A DNA stretch of 64,000 bases from Xanthostigma xanthostigma (GCA_963575645.1 OY754464.1:75676948-75740947), one strand, 5' to 3'; shown: positions 1 to 11,348, numbered from the stretch's first letter. Notes: generated by a model from the sequence alone, not told the origin. A program made the numbers and translations.

Positions 1-26
1 AAAAAATGACGGAAAACAAATCGTAC

Positions 27-3000
27 CTGGAAAATTTGGATTAACTAAATCTTTTCTATCCGCTGCAATAGCGTTTCCTAAGACTAAATCACAACACGCT
101 AATAATAGATGATACGAATTAACCAAATCATCTCCGTATTCTTTTAACTGTCCTTTGATGCAAACAAAAAGTGTCCAACAGAACTCGAAAACTCTTGCAG
201 GTGTGCATGGCAAATTCCTTTAAACAGAGTTTTGTCTCAAAAAAATTGTAAATAAATTACAAAACTGTGTATTGACTTCCAAATATGATACAGATAATAA
301 TAAAAAAAAAAATAGACCCCATTATTCGATATTAACATTACAGTGTAAACTCTTTATAACGTCCTTCGTTATAATGAAAAACGCCCTATAACGTCGAAAT
401 TTTTACGATTTGGTTGGTTTACCTTAAAACCTATACATTAATACCCTCTTTATAACGCAACAGCCATTCTCTATTACGAAGAAATATGTTCATATTTAGG
501 CGTCAGCAAATATTTACAGACATAAAGAGGACCATTCTGAACCATCACCATCTATTCAACAAGCACTTGATGACGCCAAACTATAGGTATATGTGTTTGG
601 AATAAATTATTTTGTGAAAATTGGTTATTTTTCTTTCTTCCCTCCATATAACGAAAATTCTTTATAACGAAAAAAATGTTCGGTCCCTTAAAATTCGTTA
701 TAAAGAGATTATACAGTACATTGAAGATTATTGTTAATTTGGTTGTTTTTCTTTCTTCACTCCATATAACGGTAACTCTCTATAACGATAAAAAATGCTC
801 GGTCCCTTGAGTTTCGTTATAAAGAGTTTACACTGTACTTTGATAAATTGGATAAAAAAAAATGTGAAAATTAGTTGACTTCTGAGCCAACTCTAAAACT
901 TCCCGCTATGCGTAAAATACGTTACAACAAATTGATACTATATAGTGTTTAAAGACAAAGAGCTGGCTATGGAGAAAATGGGTGACTCGGTGCAGAGCTG
1001 AAAATTTGCAAAATAATAGGAGATAGTACAAGTAAGTAGGGAAAAAATTGCCAGAAGGCTAAGCGGAAGATAAAGAGCCGCCAGAAGGCGCTAATGTTGC
1101 GAAAAATCAGTGCGCTTCTGGCAATTTCTATACTTATTCTGTAATTCAAAACTAGATTATATTATATTATATATATTATACATTATCTAGTTATTCGCTA
1201 TGTGCGAAGTACGTGGTGGGGATAGTCAATATGATCGTAGTGCCTATGGTGACAAAAATGTGAAACAATTATGGATAGCTATGTCAAAGTTTTTTTGACA
1301 TTTGATTGAATATTATAATATTTTTTAAATGGGTCACAAAAGCTGTTCTGTAATAAACTAAAAATAATAGAAAAAATAGTACATATCAACTTTAGACTTT
1401 TCCAAAATCAACCTGGAACTTAGAACAAAGAAATAACCTGTAAAAAGAGTAGGTAAGTAACTTAACCTATGTTCATATGATAGTATTGAATTAATTTTAT
1501 TTTCGGAGTAGTTTTAATGTCGTAATACCTATCTATTTTTTTATTAATTTTAGTGTTGATGGATCCCTAAAACGTCATGACACATATGTTTTATGTAGTG
1601 CACACTGAACTGGATGCAAAAAAATCTGATAAGCAAGCAAGCCCAAGCTACATTATGACTTACAATATTCACTTCAATATTATACCTAGGTATAGTGCAA
1701 AGAACGTTGACGAATCATAGATTCCACTACGATATAAGTAATAGATATGAATAATACACTTTCTTGTAAATTTCAAATCAGTTTTTCATTTCTATACCTA
1801 ATTTATATAAATTCTATTTAAAAAAAAGGAGTACCTATATGTAGTTACATGTAAATTATAAACTTTTATTTACTAATAAAAGAAATATAATAATTTTCTT
1901 GAACTTAATCAAATAAGTCTTTTTAAGAATTATTAATTATTAGAGTAATTAAAAATATGTTTTCCTGTTAGACTGCCATTTTTTTATTTCAGAATAGACA
2001 AAAAGGTCACAGTTTGAGGTTGGAAAGTAATTTCATTTGACAGATCAGAAGCCGGTTCAAATTATTATTACGCTCATATATTGCTGAAAATTGAAAAAAA
2101 ATCATTTTTTTATAATTATGCACGTACAATGAACATAGGAACATTTTAGTTATTTGTTATCTCAAAATAGTTTTCTAAACAAGACTAAATAGGTATCTCA
2201 AAACTATTACTTATGTTACATTACAGCGTTATTCACACATACAGTGTGTTCTAAATTACATGAATATTATCTCTGAATACTTTTAATATGTATAATTTTA
2301 ATATTTTTTGTGCACTTTTGCTTTTCCCATAAATGTCAAAAATGGCAGGTCCATAATAATTACTTCAGTTGGTTGGCGCTGGCATCGCGCACATAGCGAA
2401 TAAGGGCATACTGAAAATTCAAACATGATATAATAATTACATTCGATAAATATTCAAAATTATTAATGTCATTTTGATAGAAATAAAATTAAATAAATTA
2501 ATAAAATTACGTTGTTATAACAAAGTAATTTTATTAATGAAAATATATGACGATTAATTTTATTTCTATCAAAATGACATTAATAATTTTGAATATTTGT
2601 CGAATGTAATTATTATATCATGTTTGAATTTTCAGTATGCCCTTATAACTATATAATGTATAACAAATATAATATATAATCTAGTTTTGAATTACAGAAT
2701 AAGTATAGAAATTTCCAGAAGTGCACCGATTTTTCGCAACATTAGCGCCTTCTGGCGGCTCTTTATCTTCAGCCTAGCCTTCTGGAAATTTTTTCCCTAC
2801 TTACTTGTACTATCTCCTATTATTCTGCAAATTTTCAGCTCTGCACCGAGTCACCCATTTTCTCCGTAGCCAGCTCTCCGTCTATTATCTATTTACGAAT
2901 TTAATAAAATTTCAATATTTCAAAATTAGCAGAAATGAAATTTCACATACCGTTGTTTCCTTGATTTCTGTCGAGGTTGATCGTCAACTGGATTCAAAAA

Positions 3001-3839
3001 CATATCGATGAATATAGGTTGATATTTTCTAAATATAACCATCGAAACTGCGAAATTTTTTTCTAAAACATCTATTTTCCTTCGAAAATCAAGGGACATA
3101 TTTGCCATATCTGCCCATTGTTTACTTTTTGAAAAGAACTGTATTAAGCTAAAAAAAAATTGGTTGTCTGAAAAGTCGGTTTACGGACGATAGTTTTACG
3201 TGATAACGTCATAAAGAAACATTGATGAACTCTCTGACGTCACGCGAGAAGAGAGAGAAAAGCGTACAAGCCGACGCTTGGGCCGATCGTGCCTCTCTAT
3301 CGCTTATACCGCGCTCTCGCTTGCACGCTCAGGCTCAGGCGGAACGTGACACTTTTTCGTGCGTGCAGCCGGTGTTTCATCAATTTATAAAACGTTATCA
3401 CGTCAAAAATAAAATTGGATTAATTTTGCTCACTGTCTGCAGTCAAAAATAACGTACCTTAACTTGCAAAGGCGCAGAAGACCCGTGAGGCTAACACAAT
3501 TCCCTTCAAGAACAGCATCGGATCGACCTACTGTTGGAGTTGAAGTCTTTCTACATGCTACGTACAAAGCGCACCCCAACCAATGAAGTTGATTACCCTG
3601 TGGAAGGAAAATAACCTCTAAATAGTGAAACACAAATTTACTGTCAAAACCTACAGTAAAATTATTTTCCAACAGTATATAATTATAATTAAGAAAAATA
3701 CCTCCAAAGTATAGTTTTGTCGAATAGTTTCATAGCTCTTCCAGGCTTGATCTGCAGATTCTGTATCCAGATTCAAATTTAAGGATAATTCCTTATGCTT
3801 TTTAAATATATCATCATCAACATCTTCTGCTAAACCCAT
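27..3839 (-). CDS. Rbf: Retinoblastoma-family protein, N-terminal exons (partial gene)
   Basis: Pocket proteins bind E2F/DP and repress S-phase genes in the nucleus. Four exons read on the minus strand with GT/AG borders and matching phases: 3702-3839, 3458-3597, 2951-3148 and 27-217, about 222 residues. The ATG at 3839 opens a 46-residue exon ending in YTLE. The next exon has HWLGCALYVACRK and EGNCVSL, the third SLIQFFSK and KQWADMANMS, and the fourth FEFCWTLFV and DDLVNSYHLLLACCDLV. These match the RB_N (DUF3452) region of p107/p130/Rb in order. The cyclin-fold A/B pocket is absent because the gene continues past the left edge. The third intron (218-2950) is swollen by two transposons, and the second contains a family A MITE. 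The start is the first in-frame ATG; an additional 5' exon cannot be excluded. Family assignment is secure, the paralogue is not. Confidence 0.93.
341..835. repeat. Tigger/pogo-type MITE, copy 1
   Basis: A 495-bp element with terminal inverted repeats CAGTGTAAACTCTTTATAAC and its complement, flanked by TA on both sides (339-340 and 836-837). Related copies lie at 23300 and 30950. Short CAG...CTG ends with a TA duplication fit the pogo/Tigger branch of Tc1/mariner. No transposase is visible. It sits in the third Rbf intron. Confidence 0.8.
960..2880. repeat. Long terminal-inverted-repeat element in the third Rbf intron
   Basis: Arms of about 240 bp (about 964-1206, and 2647-2875 plus 2388-2400) are near-identical inverted copies that begin GAGCTGGCTA. 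Each arm contains the same outward-facing 60-codon open frame (complement of 967-1149, and 2687-2869), which looks like a by-product of arm identity rather than a gene. The interior 1207-2387 is AT-rich with no recognisable transposase. The right arm is interrupted by the hairpin at 2401-2646. Family unknown. Confidence 0.7.
2401..2646. repeat. Near-perfect hairpin MITE nested in the right arm of the 960-2880 element
   Basis: About 245 bp folds almost completely on itself. It starts TAAGGGCATACTGAAAATTC, ends with the complement of this, and has a short centre near 2520. The left arm of the host element keeps the uninterrupted sequence GCGAATAACTA (complement of 1184-1196), which defines the insertion point. 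Confidence 0.8.
3149..3408 (+). repeat. Family A MITE, copy 1, abutting an Rbf splice acceptor
   Basis: One end reads TTGGTTGTCTGNAAAGTCGG, followed by TTTACGGACGATAG and TTTTACGTGATAACGT. The other end reads ACGTTATCACGTCAAAA. The subterminal ACGTGATAACGT/ACGTTATCACGT pair is inverted. Other copies lie at 6083, 8813, 34519, 40205 and 63051. There is no coding capacity. This copy fills most of the second Rbf intron, and its A/T-rich end touches the acceptor AG of exon 3. Confidence 0.8.
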
Positions 3840-4557
3840 CGTGTATAAAAATTAATAGTTCACAAATACCACAAAATACAAATTTAAAATTGTAACACAA
3901 AATCAAATTATAAATATTATTACGTCTACGCCTTTGATGGACTGATAATGCATGCCGTCAAACTACTTTATGTCATTTTGGCGCCACAAAATTAAGACAT
4001 ATATAGATGGCATTTTAATAATAATAATCTTACAGTATAAGATTTATAGTTATGGAGTTTATTGATATTTTCATTAAAATATGTTACAAAGTAATTTGTT
4101 TTCGTGAACATTTATTTTATTTTCGAACTTCTTTTTCCTGCGTACGAATGAATCCGCCAATAATACGTGAGTACTGAGCATGTGTTTTTGTCGAACCTTT
4201 GATGTATGAATCAATAAACTTGTTAGTGTTATTATTTTGTTTTTGACAAAAATATTTTCTTGCAAATTTTGGCTTTTGGAAGATTAAAAGGTAAAACTAT
4301 CATAAAACTATGTCTCAAAAAACACCTACATTCTGTTTTTATGACAAATGAATAACTTTAAAACAAAAATATAATAATATAAAATCTATAACGAGTAGTG
4401 ATCAATGATCGTTGTAGATTTTTTTATCAACAGAAATAAATCTGAATAGGTCCTATTCTTTCAAATTCAATCTTTATATGCCGCCTTTTTCATTTAAATA
4501 TTTATTGACATTTCATGTTTTGTGAGGTTATATTATAAAATAAACAATTTTATAATT
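3840..4557. promoter_or_regulatory. Head-to-head intergenic region of Rbf and RNASEH2A
   Basis: The 718 bp between the divergent start codons is AT-rich and largely free of the repeat families seen elsewhere. It must hold both promoters and 5' leaders. The only motif I recognise is the E2F-type site at 3976-3986. No clear TATA box was found for either gene. Confidence 0.5.
3976..3986. promoter_or_regulatory. Candidate E2F site upstream of Rbf
   Basis: The sequence TTTTGGCGCCA contains TTTGGCGC, a match to the E2F consensus TTTSSCGC. It lies about 140 bp upstream of the Rbf ATG. E2F control of Rb-family genes is known in animals; binding here is inferred. Confidence 0.5.
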
Positions 4558-5983
4558 ATGGCGAATAACACAATCGAGTCATTGACAGAATTGGATAAAT
4601 TCCTTGAAAACAATGATAATTCGAGGAATCTTGAGTATATATCTGCAATACCAGAAATTTGTAAAAATGAACCTTGCTTACTTGGTGTGGATGAAGCAGG
4701 ACGGGGACCAGTTTTGGGTACTTATTTTAATTACATTCATCAATGTTTAAATAACTAGTGACTGGTTTTTTACGACATTCAATTTGCAGGGCCAATGGTT
4801 TATGGAATAGCATTTTGCCCACTTTCAAAAACAGACGAATTAAAATCACTTGAATGCGCTGATTCCAAGAGTTTAACGGAGGAGAAACGTGATGCAATTT
4901 TTTCAAAATTATGTGCCGCAACTGATTTTATGGGATGGGCAGTTGAAGTTATTTCACCTAATATTATATCAAACAACATGGAAGAAAGAAGCAAAATTAA
5001 CCTTAACAAAATTTCAATGGATTCTGCAATAAAATTAATTAAATTGGCACAAAAAAGCGGTGCCAATATTTCAGAAGTTTATGTAGATACAGTTGGGAAA
5101 CCAGAAAAATATGAAGCGTATTTAACCGGATTATTTCCGGGATTAAAAATTAAAGTATCAAAAAAAGCTGATGCTTTATTCCCAATAGTTTCGGCTGCTA
5201 GTATATGTGCAAAAGTATCAAGAGACCACTCACTTCAAGTTTGGAAATTTAGCGAAGATATGGAACTTGCTCAAAAAGATTTTGGCAGTGGATATCCAGG
5301 AGGTAATATTCATCGTACAGTAGAACGCCGATTATCCGAACGCCGATTAACCGAATCGCCAATTATCTGAATCGGTCCTAAGCGTAATATAAAAAATTAA
5401 AACCAAGTAATTTTTCAATAAAAACAATTTTTGTGGGGACGCAAGAATACAAAAATGCGAGTGACAATTGCCGTGTAGACGCTACAATGGTATCAGCACG
5501 CGACGAAGTTGGAACTCGCTGGAGTCCAAATATATTTCAACTGTTATGGTTGAAAGCTAGAGGCAAGACACTACATGTCCGATTATCCGAATTTTCGATT
5601 ATCCGAATTGATCCCGGTCCCAATTAATTCGGATAATCGGCGTTCTACTGTACTTGCCAGAAATAAAAATGAAAATTTTAAATCGAAAAATTGTAATATT
5701 AAAGAAATGTTTCATTTCAGATCCTGTCACAAAAAAATTTTTAGTTGATTATGCAGATCCTGTCTTTGGTTATCCCCGTTTGGTGCGTTTCAGCTGGTCT
5801 TCAACAAGTACAGCTCTTGTAGATAAAGCTTGCACTGTTGATTGGTCAGATATTGAAGAAGAAGATGATAATACAGCACATACTCCAGTTATAAGTTCAT
5901 TTTTCAAAAATAACGCTTCTACTAAGAAATTTTCTCATCCGTTTTTTATTGATAGAAATCTTTCATCTTGTGACAACTTGTAA
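4558..5983 (+). CDS. RNASEH2A: Ribonuclease H2 catalytic subunit A
   Basis: The catalytic subunit of nuclear RNase H2 nicks RNA of RNA:DNA hybrids and removes single ribonucleotides from DNA. Three exons: 4558-4717, 4790-5302 and 5721-5983, giving 311 residues (human about 299). The type 2 RNase H fold is complete: D45/E46 in VDEAGRGPVLGPMVYG, ADSK at 77-80, YVDTVG with D153, and KADALFPIVSAASICAKV with D181 give the four acidic catalytic residues. SGYPGDP and PVFGYPRLVRFSW follow. The acidic linker and SSFFKNN near the C-terminus resemble the tail of animal orthologues. Splice phases restore the frame exactly (G|GG at V-L-G-P, G|AT at P-G-D-P). The ATG at 4558 suits the family length. A Tigger-type MITE lies 15 bp inside the second intron. 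The gene is divergent from Rbf. Confidence 0.96.
5318..5650. repeat. Tigger/pogo-type MITE in the second RNASEH2A intron
   Basis: A 333-bp element with ends CAGTAGAACGCCGATTATCC and GGATAATCGGCGTTCTACTG, flanked by TA (5316-5317, 5651-5652). It starts 15 bp downstream of the donor GT and occupies most of the intron. The CCGATTATCCGAA motif recurs internally. No transposase. Confidence 0.82.
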
Positions 5984-6082
5984 ATTTTTTTATAAATGTT
6001 AATTTTTTTTCTAACACGAAAAATAATTATTTTTTTTTGTACATTTTCATTATTAAATTCAATTAAAACTTTAAATTATTTT

Positions 6083-6296
6083 TTTTGACGTGATAACGTC
6101 TTATAAATTGATGAAATACCAGCTGCACGCACGAAAAAGTGTAACGTTCCGCCTGACCCTGTGCGTGCAAGCGAGAGCGCAGTATGCTTCGGCCCAAGTT
6201 TGACAGCTACTAAAATTTAGGTTATGTATTACAGAATACGTTATCACGTAAAACTATCGTCCGTAAACCGACTTTACAGACAACCAATTTTTTTTG
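6083..6296 (-). repeat. Family A MITE, copy 2, just 3' of RNASEH2A
   Basis: Reads GACGTGATAACGTCTTATAA at the left and CGACTTTACAGACAACCAA at the right. It begins about 100 bp after the RNASEH2A stop. It is slightly shorter than copy 1 through an internal deletion. Confidence 0.8.
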
Positions 6297-7070
6297 GTAA
6301 TAACTCGAAAATTTATATGTATTTTTTATTTAATTAACTATATTGAAAAAAGAGAAAATAACCATCCCGAATCATGGAGAAATTTTACTATAGTGCCTGA
6401 AGGGAAAATGAAAGTTGTCCATCTCGCTCGATTTTTTACATTTCTCAGTAGCTGCCTTCCACAATAACAATAATAAAATTAATAATGATATGAACCTCTC
6501 ATTTTTTGCTCAAGTGATTAGTGAATACGCAGCCTATGAAACGGGTCTCGAAAATCTCATAAGTCAAAATTTGGTATAAGTATATTGTTATGATAATACT
6601 GATATTTTGAACTGTCTTGTCTCAAAAACTGTTTTTTGAAATATTTTTAAATAATAATAGACAAATGGAAATTAATTGAATAAAATATGCCTAATGATAA
6701 TATCATTCATTTTAATTAAATACTTATCCTTATTTAAAAATTAGAACTTAATTTACGAGATATTTGTTGACTATTGTTATGAATAATTATGATTCAAATA
6801 TTAAAATTCATGAAATCTGAAATTTGAACGTTAAACAGTGAACTTTGCCATGGTGAACTAATATACACTTTGTTATCTGAAATCTTTATTTTACTTCTGT
6901 TGCATTGTTACCAAGACATTGGTTTGTCTATGGTGTGTAGGTCAAATAGTCACACGCATCTTTTGACGTTTTCAACCTGAAGCTAGAATTTATGTAAATT
7001 GCAATCAATTGTTCTGAGCGATTCGATTAAGGTTTTATTCGTTCACAAATAGCATATACTTTTATTCTAT
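6297..7070. other. AT-rich intergenic stretch, nothing recognised
   Basis: No convincing open frame, RNA gene or repeat boundary. A few short A/T runs only. Confidence 0.4.
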
Positions 7071-7107
7071 ACCGAGCATAGGAATAAAATTGCAACCGAA
7101 CCATTAG

Positions 7108-8122
7108 CAGGGCCCTCGCGCCCTATAGTGCGATGCGTGCGATGCACGCGGGCGGCACATTCAAGGGGCGGCAAATGGCCTGGTTGTGTTATGTTTTTTG
7201 TACTGTATAGAAAAAATATATAACTGATATTATATCAATTTTATTTACATACTCAAGCCTGCGTGAAAACTCTTACGAGTAGTTATTTATTTTTTAATGA
7301 AATTCGAATTCGAAATATATCGCGCGCAATTTTCGATTCGATAGTTAATTCACATCAGCGCGTAGACAGGGCGCCCCTATCGGGAGACTCCCGCGTATGT
7401 TTATATCTTGAATTTTCCTGTCGATTCCTGCAAGAATGCGAGTGAAGTAAAGTATTTTTCAATCAACAAATACTTTTTTACGTAAGACTTGTGCACCTGA
7501 ATGGTATAATTGATAATATATTCTTTCCCTCATGTGAGTGTAGTACGGAAAAAATTGCAAGTTAATTCCAGGGGATTCACATTCAGTCGTAATGGTATTT
7601 ATGTTTTTATTAATTGCACTGGTATTCATTTTTCCTAATTGATAAACTAATGATTATTTTGACTTAATGAATTCTCTCAGCTCAGCTGTGAAACTAAATT
7701 TTTCTCTCATTCATAAGTAAGACAGGAGAAGAACGCCGTGAAAAATCGCACGGAGTAAACTGTTTTTGTAGAGAACAGTTTACTCCGCGGAGTGATTTTT
7801 TTAACGTGAAGAGAGAATTTTTAAAATTCACTGTTTAATGTGTTTCATTTTAATTGAATATATTTCAGAATCAAATTTAGCTCTATGTTTTAATGATTGT
7901 GTTTCGTTTGAATTATTTTACATAACAATGTTTAAATATTTTTTTTTACAGTTTATTTAAATTTATAAGAAATAAAGTTTCTATTAATTGCACTTACAGT
8001 ATTAGTTATTTAGGATTTTTAACGTTTTTCAATTTGAGATATCGTCTAGTGAGTTTATCCCCAATAAGGGGCGTCAATTATGAACCCGCACGCGGGCGGC
8101 GTGAGGCCTTACGAGGGCCCTG
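7108..8122. repeat. hAT-type element with perfect 8-bp target duplication
   Basis: A 1015-bp element bounded by CAGGGCCCTCG and CGAGGGCCCTG and flanked on both sides by ACCATTAG (7100-7107 and 8123-8130). The uninterrupted site CGAACCATTAGGGTGC is present at 54832-54847 in the sister copy. An internal 14-bp hairpin (CGGAGTAAACTGTT) lies near 7760. No transposase is visible. Confidence 0.88.
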
Positions 8123-8168
8123 ACCATTAGGGTGCAAACATATACTTCTGTCTTTTTTACACCGTAAG

Positions 8169-8211
8169 CGCTGGCCACAGAACAACCTATTTACTGTTCT
8201 GTGGCGCTGGC
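8169..8211. repeat. Miniature hairpin insertion in family E
   Basis: CGCTGGC at 8169-8175 and 8205-8211 bracket a hairpin with stem CCACAGAACA and a short loop. The sister copy near 54890 has only one such motif and no hairpin, so about 36 bp was gained here. Confidence 0.6.
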
Positions 8212-8812
8212 GTATCCAGAAGGGCAAAACAAGCACGGAGAACCCAGATTAAAAATTTCTAATTTGTCCCCTTTTGGGCCAAAAGCTGGGTACGCCCATG
8301 TTAACGTCATAGAAAAAGACAAAGTTTTTGAAACAGAGATACTTTATTTGGATTGAATGCAAGTACACCAACCAATCTGATCATCGGAGAAATCAGGAAA
8401 TTACATCGAAGAAAGAGACGCAGATATTCACGATACGCTTTGTTGCGTACACTCACCGCACATTGAGTAGATAGGCAATGATTCATATAGGTTATTATTA
8501 AATATATGACAAATAGCAATTATTTGAAACCATTCGCACATTGCAATTTTGTTTTCCAGCAAGGAAAACCATAAGTCTGGGCATATATTTTGATGTTTCA
8601 GCGTTTTCTCTGATTAATTTGAAGAGTAAAAACTTTTTTGACTTTTCTGCATTTTATTCTGTTTGAATGGACAATTGGATTCTGGATTTTTTTACCGCTC
8701 AGAAACCGATTATTATTTCTCCTAACCTGTAACCGACCAAAAAATCAAAACATCCCAGCACTAGTAATAATAGGTAATCAGAATCACACATAAAAGTGGA
8801 GATTTTTATCAT

Positions 8813-9073
8813 TAAAAAAATTGGTTGTCTGTAAAGTCGGTTTACGGACGATAGTTTTACGTGATATGTAACGTATTCCGCTAGAATATTATATTTAATA
8901 ATACATAACCTAAATTTTAGTAGCTGTCAAACTTGGGCCGATCGTACTTCTCTATCGCTTATACTGCGTTCTCGCTTGTACGCACAGGGTCAGGCGGAAC
9001 GTTACGGCGTTACACTTTTTCGTGCGTGCAGCTGGTGTTTCATCAATTTATAAGACGTTATCACGTCAAAAAA
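8813..9073 (+). repeat. Family A MITE, copy 3
   Basis: Starts TTGGTTGTCTGTAAAGTCGG after an A-run and ends GACGTTATCACGTCAAAA. It shares with the other long copies the GTGCGTGCAGC and TTCATCAATTTATAA segments. It lies about 650 bp upstream of the HMG-CoA synthase start. Confidence 0.8.
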
Positions 9074-9727
9074 AATATTTGATTTAACTATTACTTTAGT
9101 AATAGTTAAAGGTGCGTTCTAAATTCGCCATAATCGAAAGCGACGAATAAGTAAAATTTTACCAAATATTTGTTTACCATCAGAATAATAACCACTTTTC
9201 ATAATAGAACATAACTATTTTTTATTCTCAAATGATACGATGTAGATTTTTTGATCGTACTGTATATATTAACTGACTGGTGATCTACTTGAATTAACGT
9301 AAGCTCCCTGCATTGTAGATTTATAAATAGTTAATTTAATAGGTGTAAGCACAAAACGTGTTCTCTCTGATGTAAGTGTGCCTTCGCAAGGTACAAAAGT
9401 GTATGTTCTCTGGGTACAAGTCACATCACCCGATGCGATGAAACTTCGACTCATGCTCAGTCAGCAGTGGCACAACAGTCGGCGCAATATCGTTGACGTG
9501 AATAACTGTGTGTTGGTAGGCTACTCTGTGTCACATGAAGAATCTCAATTAAAATGCTAAAGAACCGGTAGTATAAATCTAGGTTAAATAGTTTATTTAG
9601 AAAGTGTGCATCACTAAGGTATTTTTTTAGTGATTACTGTTTTCTTCCGTTCAGTTTCGTTTTTATAAGTAGTAATTGTGATCAATTTCTGTAAATTACT
9701 GTCTCCAGTTTTTATTAAAGTGTTAAA
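9074..9727 (+). promoter_or_regulatory. Upstream region of HMG-CoA synthase
   Basis: Contains the promoter and leader of the downstream gene by position. A TTCAGTTT initiator-like motif lies near 9651. GTCTCCAG just before the ATG could be a 3' splice site of a leader intron, which cannot be settled from sequence alone. The frames at 9269-9560 have no family resemblance and I do not call them. Confidence 0.35.
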
Positions 9728-11110
9728 ATGAATAATATGTGGCCTAAAGATGTGGGTATTGTTGCCTTAGAGTTGACGTTTCCATCCCAGTATGTTAACC
9801 AGAAACAACTCGAAATATACGATGGAGTTTCATCAGGAAAGTATACTATTGGTCTTGGCCAATCAAAAATGGGATTTTGCACCGATCGTGAAGATATAAA
9901 TTCACTGTGCCTTACCGTCGTTCAAAATTTATTAGAAAAAAATAACATAAAGCCGTCAGATATTGGTCGGTTAGAAGTTGGCACAGAAACTATAATCGAT
10001 AAGTCAAAGAGCGTAAAAACGGTTCTGATGCAGTTGTTCGAACCGTATGGAGTAACGGATATCGAAGGAGTAGACACTACCAATGCTTGTTACGGAGGCA
10101 CAGCTGCTCTTTTTAACGCGATTACTTGGATCGAGTCATCGTACTGGGATGGACGATATGCTCTGGTGGTAGCAGGAGATATTGCCGTTTATGCCAAAGG
10201 TTCTGCACGTCCGACCGGTGGTGCTGGTGCCATCGCTATGCTAATTGGTGCAAATGCACCACTGGTATTTGATCGTAATCTACGTGCCACTTATATGCGA
10301 CATGCATATGATTTCTATAAACCAGATTTGTCTTCCGAATATCCAACGGTAGATGGGAAACTGTCGATTCAATGTTACCTAAGTGCTTTAGATCATTGTT
10401 ATCAGCTTTATTGTCAGAAAGCATCTAAATTTCAGAGTAACGATGCTGTTGGTTTGAGTAGCTTCGATGCAATGTTATTTCATTCTCCGTATTGTAAGCT
10501 CGTTCAAAAATCTCTTGCTCGACTTGTTCTGAACGATTTTGTCCGAATGCCTTCGAAATATCCAAATCTTGAAAAATTAAAAAATGTTAAATTAGAGGAA
10601 ACATACTTTGATAGAGATATCGAAAAAGAGTTTATGGAGCTTAGTAAAGACATATTTGTGGAAAAAACTGAACCGTCATTGCTACTTGCTAAACAAGTAG
10701 GGAACATGTATACGCCATCTGTTTATGGCGGTCTTGTTTCGTTGTTAATCAGTAAAAATGTATCGGAGTTGGCCGGAAAGAAAATTGGATTGTTTTCTTA
10801 CGGATCTGGATTGGCTTCGACTATGTTTTCTATCACTGTGACAAATGAGCAATCTGAAAATTCAGCTTTATGTCAATTAATATCTAATTTATCTGAAATT
10901 AAACCGTTACTCGACCGGCGAATTTGTATACCACCAGAAAAATTTACCGAAATGATGGAAATTCGTGAAAAAAATGGTCACAAAGCACCATATGAACCAG
11001 TTGGTTCTGTAGATGATTTGTTTCCAGGAACATATTATTTATACAGTGTTGATGATTTACACAGGCGCATCTATAAAAGGGCCCAACATTGCAAAAACGG
11101 AAGTCTATGA
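9728..11110 (+). CDS. HMGCS1: Hydroxymethylglutaryl-CoA synthase, intronless
   Basis: Condenses acetyl-CoA with acetoacetyl-CoA to HMG-CoA, the mevalonate-pathway step before HMG-CoA reductase. In insects this feeds juvenile hormone, dolichol and prenyl groups rather than sterols. One uninterrupted 460-codon frame begins [15 protein letters not shown] and carries [13 protein letters not shown], the catalytic glutamate E87 in VGTETIID, the acyl-accepting cysteine C121 in [32 protein letters not shown], and the catalytic histidine H252 in [19 protein letters not shown] lies in the C-terminal half. No mitochondrial leader, so the protein is probably cytosolic. Length fits insect cytosolic enzymes. 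All active-site residues are intact, so it looks functional. Lack of coding introns is notable; no poly-A tail or target duplication is evident, so recent retroposition is not shown. Confidence 0.97.
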   Translation: MNNMWPKDVGIVALELTFPSQYVNQKQLEIYDGVSSGKYTIGLGQSKMGFCTDREDINSLCLTVVQNLLEKNNIKPSDIGRLEVGTETIIDKSKSVKTVLMQLFEPYGVTDIEGVDTTNACYGGTAALFNAITWIESSYWDGRYALVVAGDIAVYAKGSARPTGGAGAIAMLIGANAPLVFDRNLRATYMRHAYDFYKPDLSSEYPTVDGKLSIQCYLSALDHCYQLYCQKASKFQSNDAVGLSSFDAMLFHSPYCKLVQKSLARLVLNDFVRMPSKYPNLEKLKNVKLEETYFDRDIEKEFMELSKDIFVEKTEPSLLLAKQVGNMYTPSVYGGLVSLLISKNVSELAGKKIGLFSYGSGLASTMFSITVTNEQSENSALCQLISNLSEIKPLLDRRICIPPEKFTEMMEIREKNGHKAPYEPVGSVDDLFPGTYYLYSVDDLHRRIYKRAQHCKNGSL

Positions 11111-11348
11111 TGTGGGTAATTAGGTGTATGTGAGTATTCAGCAGTTAGATATTATATAATAGCACGGAATTATTCATATTCTTGATTACAACCTACATTA
11201 ATAACGCTAGTCATAATGTAGGAAGACAACTTTTTTTCAAATACATGATGTTACCTAATGTAACGGGTGCCTTTTGATCAATATTTTTAACTTCTTTTTT
11301 TCCGTACCTTTTGGGAACGGAATATTTTATTGTTCTGAAATATATTTT

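Larger units (their letters stand above)
7071..8520. repeat. Repeat family E, copy 1, with a nested hAT element
   Basis: Sequence on both sides of the nested element (about 7071-7107 and 8123-8520) matches 54808-55186. Shared segments include GGAATAAAAT before the insertion and GGGTGCAAACATATAC after it. Near the centre an inverted pair GGCGTATCCAG / CTGGGTACGCC suggests hAT-like ends. Coding capacity is not evident. Confidence 0.7.

Noticed and set aside
967-2869. Two 60-residue open frames with nearly the same protein on opposite strands
   Set aside because: They are mirror copies of the inverted arms of one transposon; composition is unlike a conserved protein and no domain is seen.
5318-5370. 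Disruption of RNASEH2A by the Tigger MITE
   Set aside because: The open frame running into the MITE is intronic read-through. The GAG|GTAATA donor and CATTTCAG acceptor restore the family motif YPGDP.
10236-10707. Minus-strand frames inside HMG-CoA synthase
   Set aside because: Antisense shadows of a well-supported gene.
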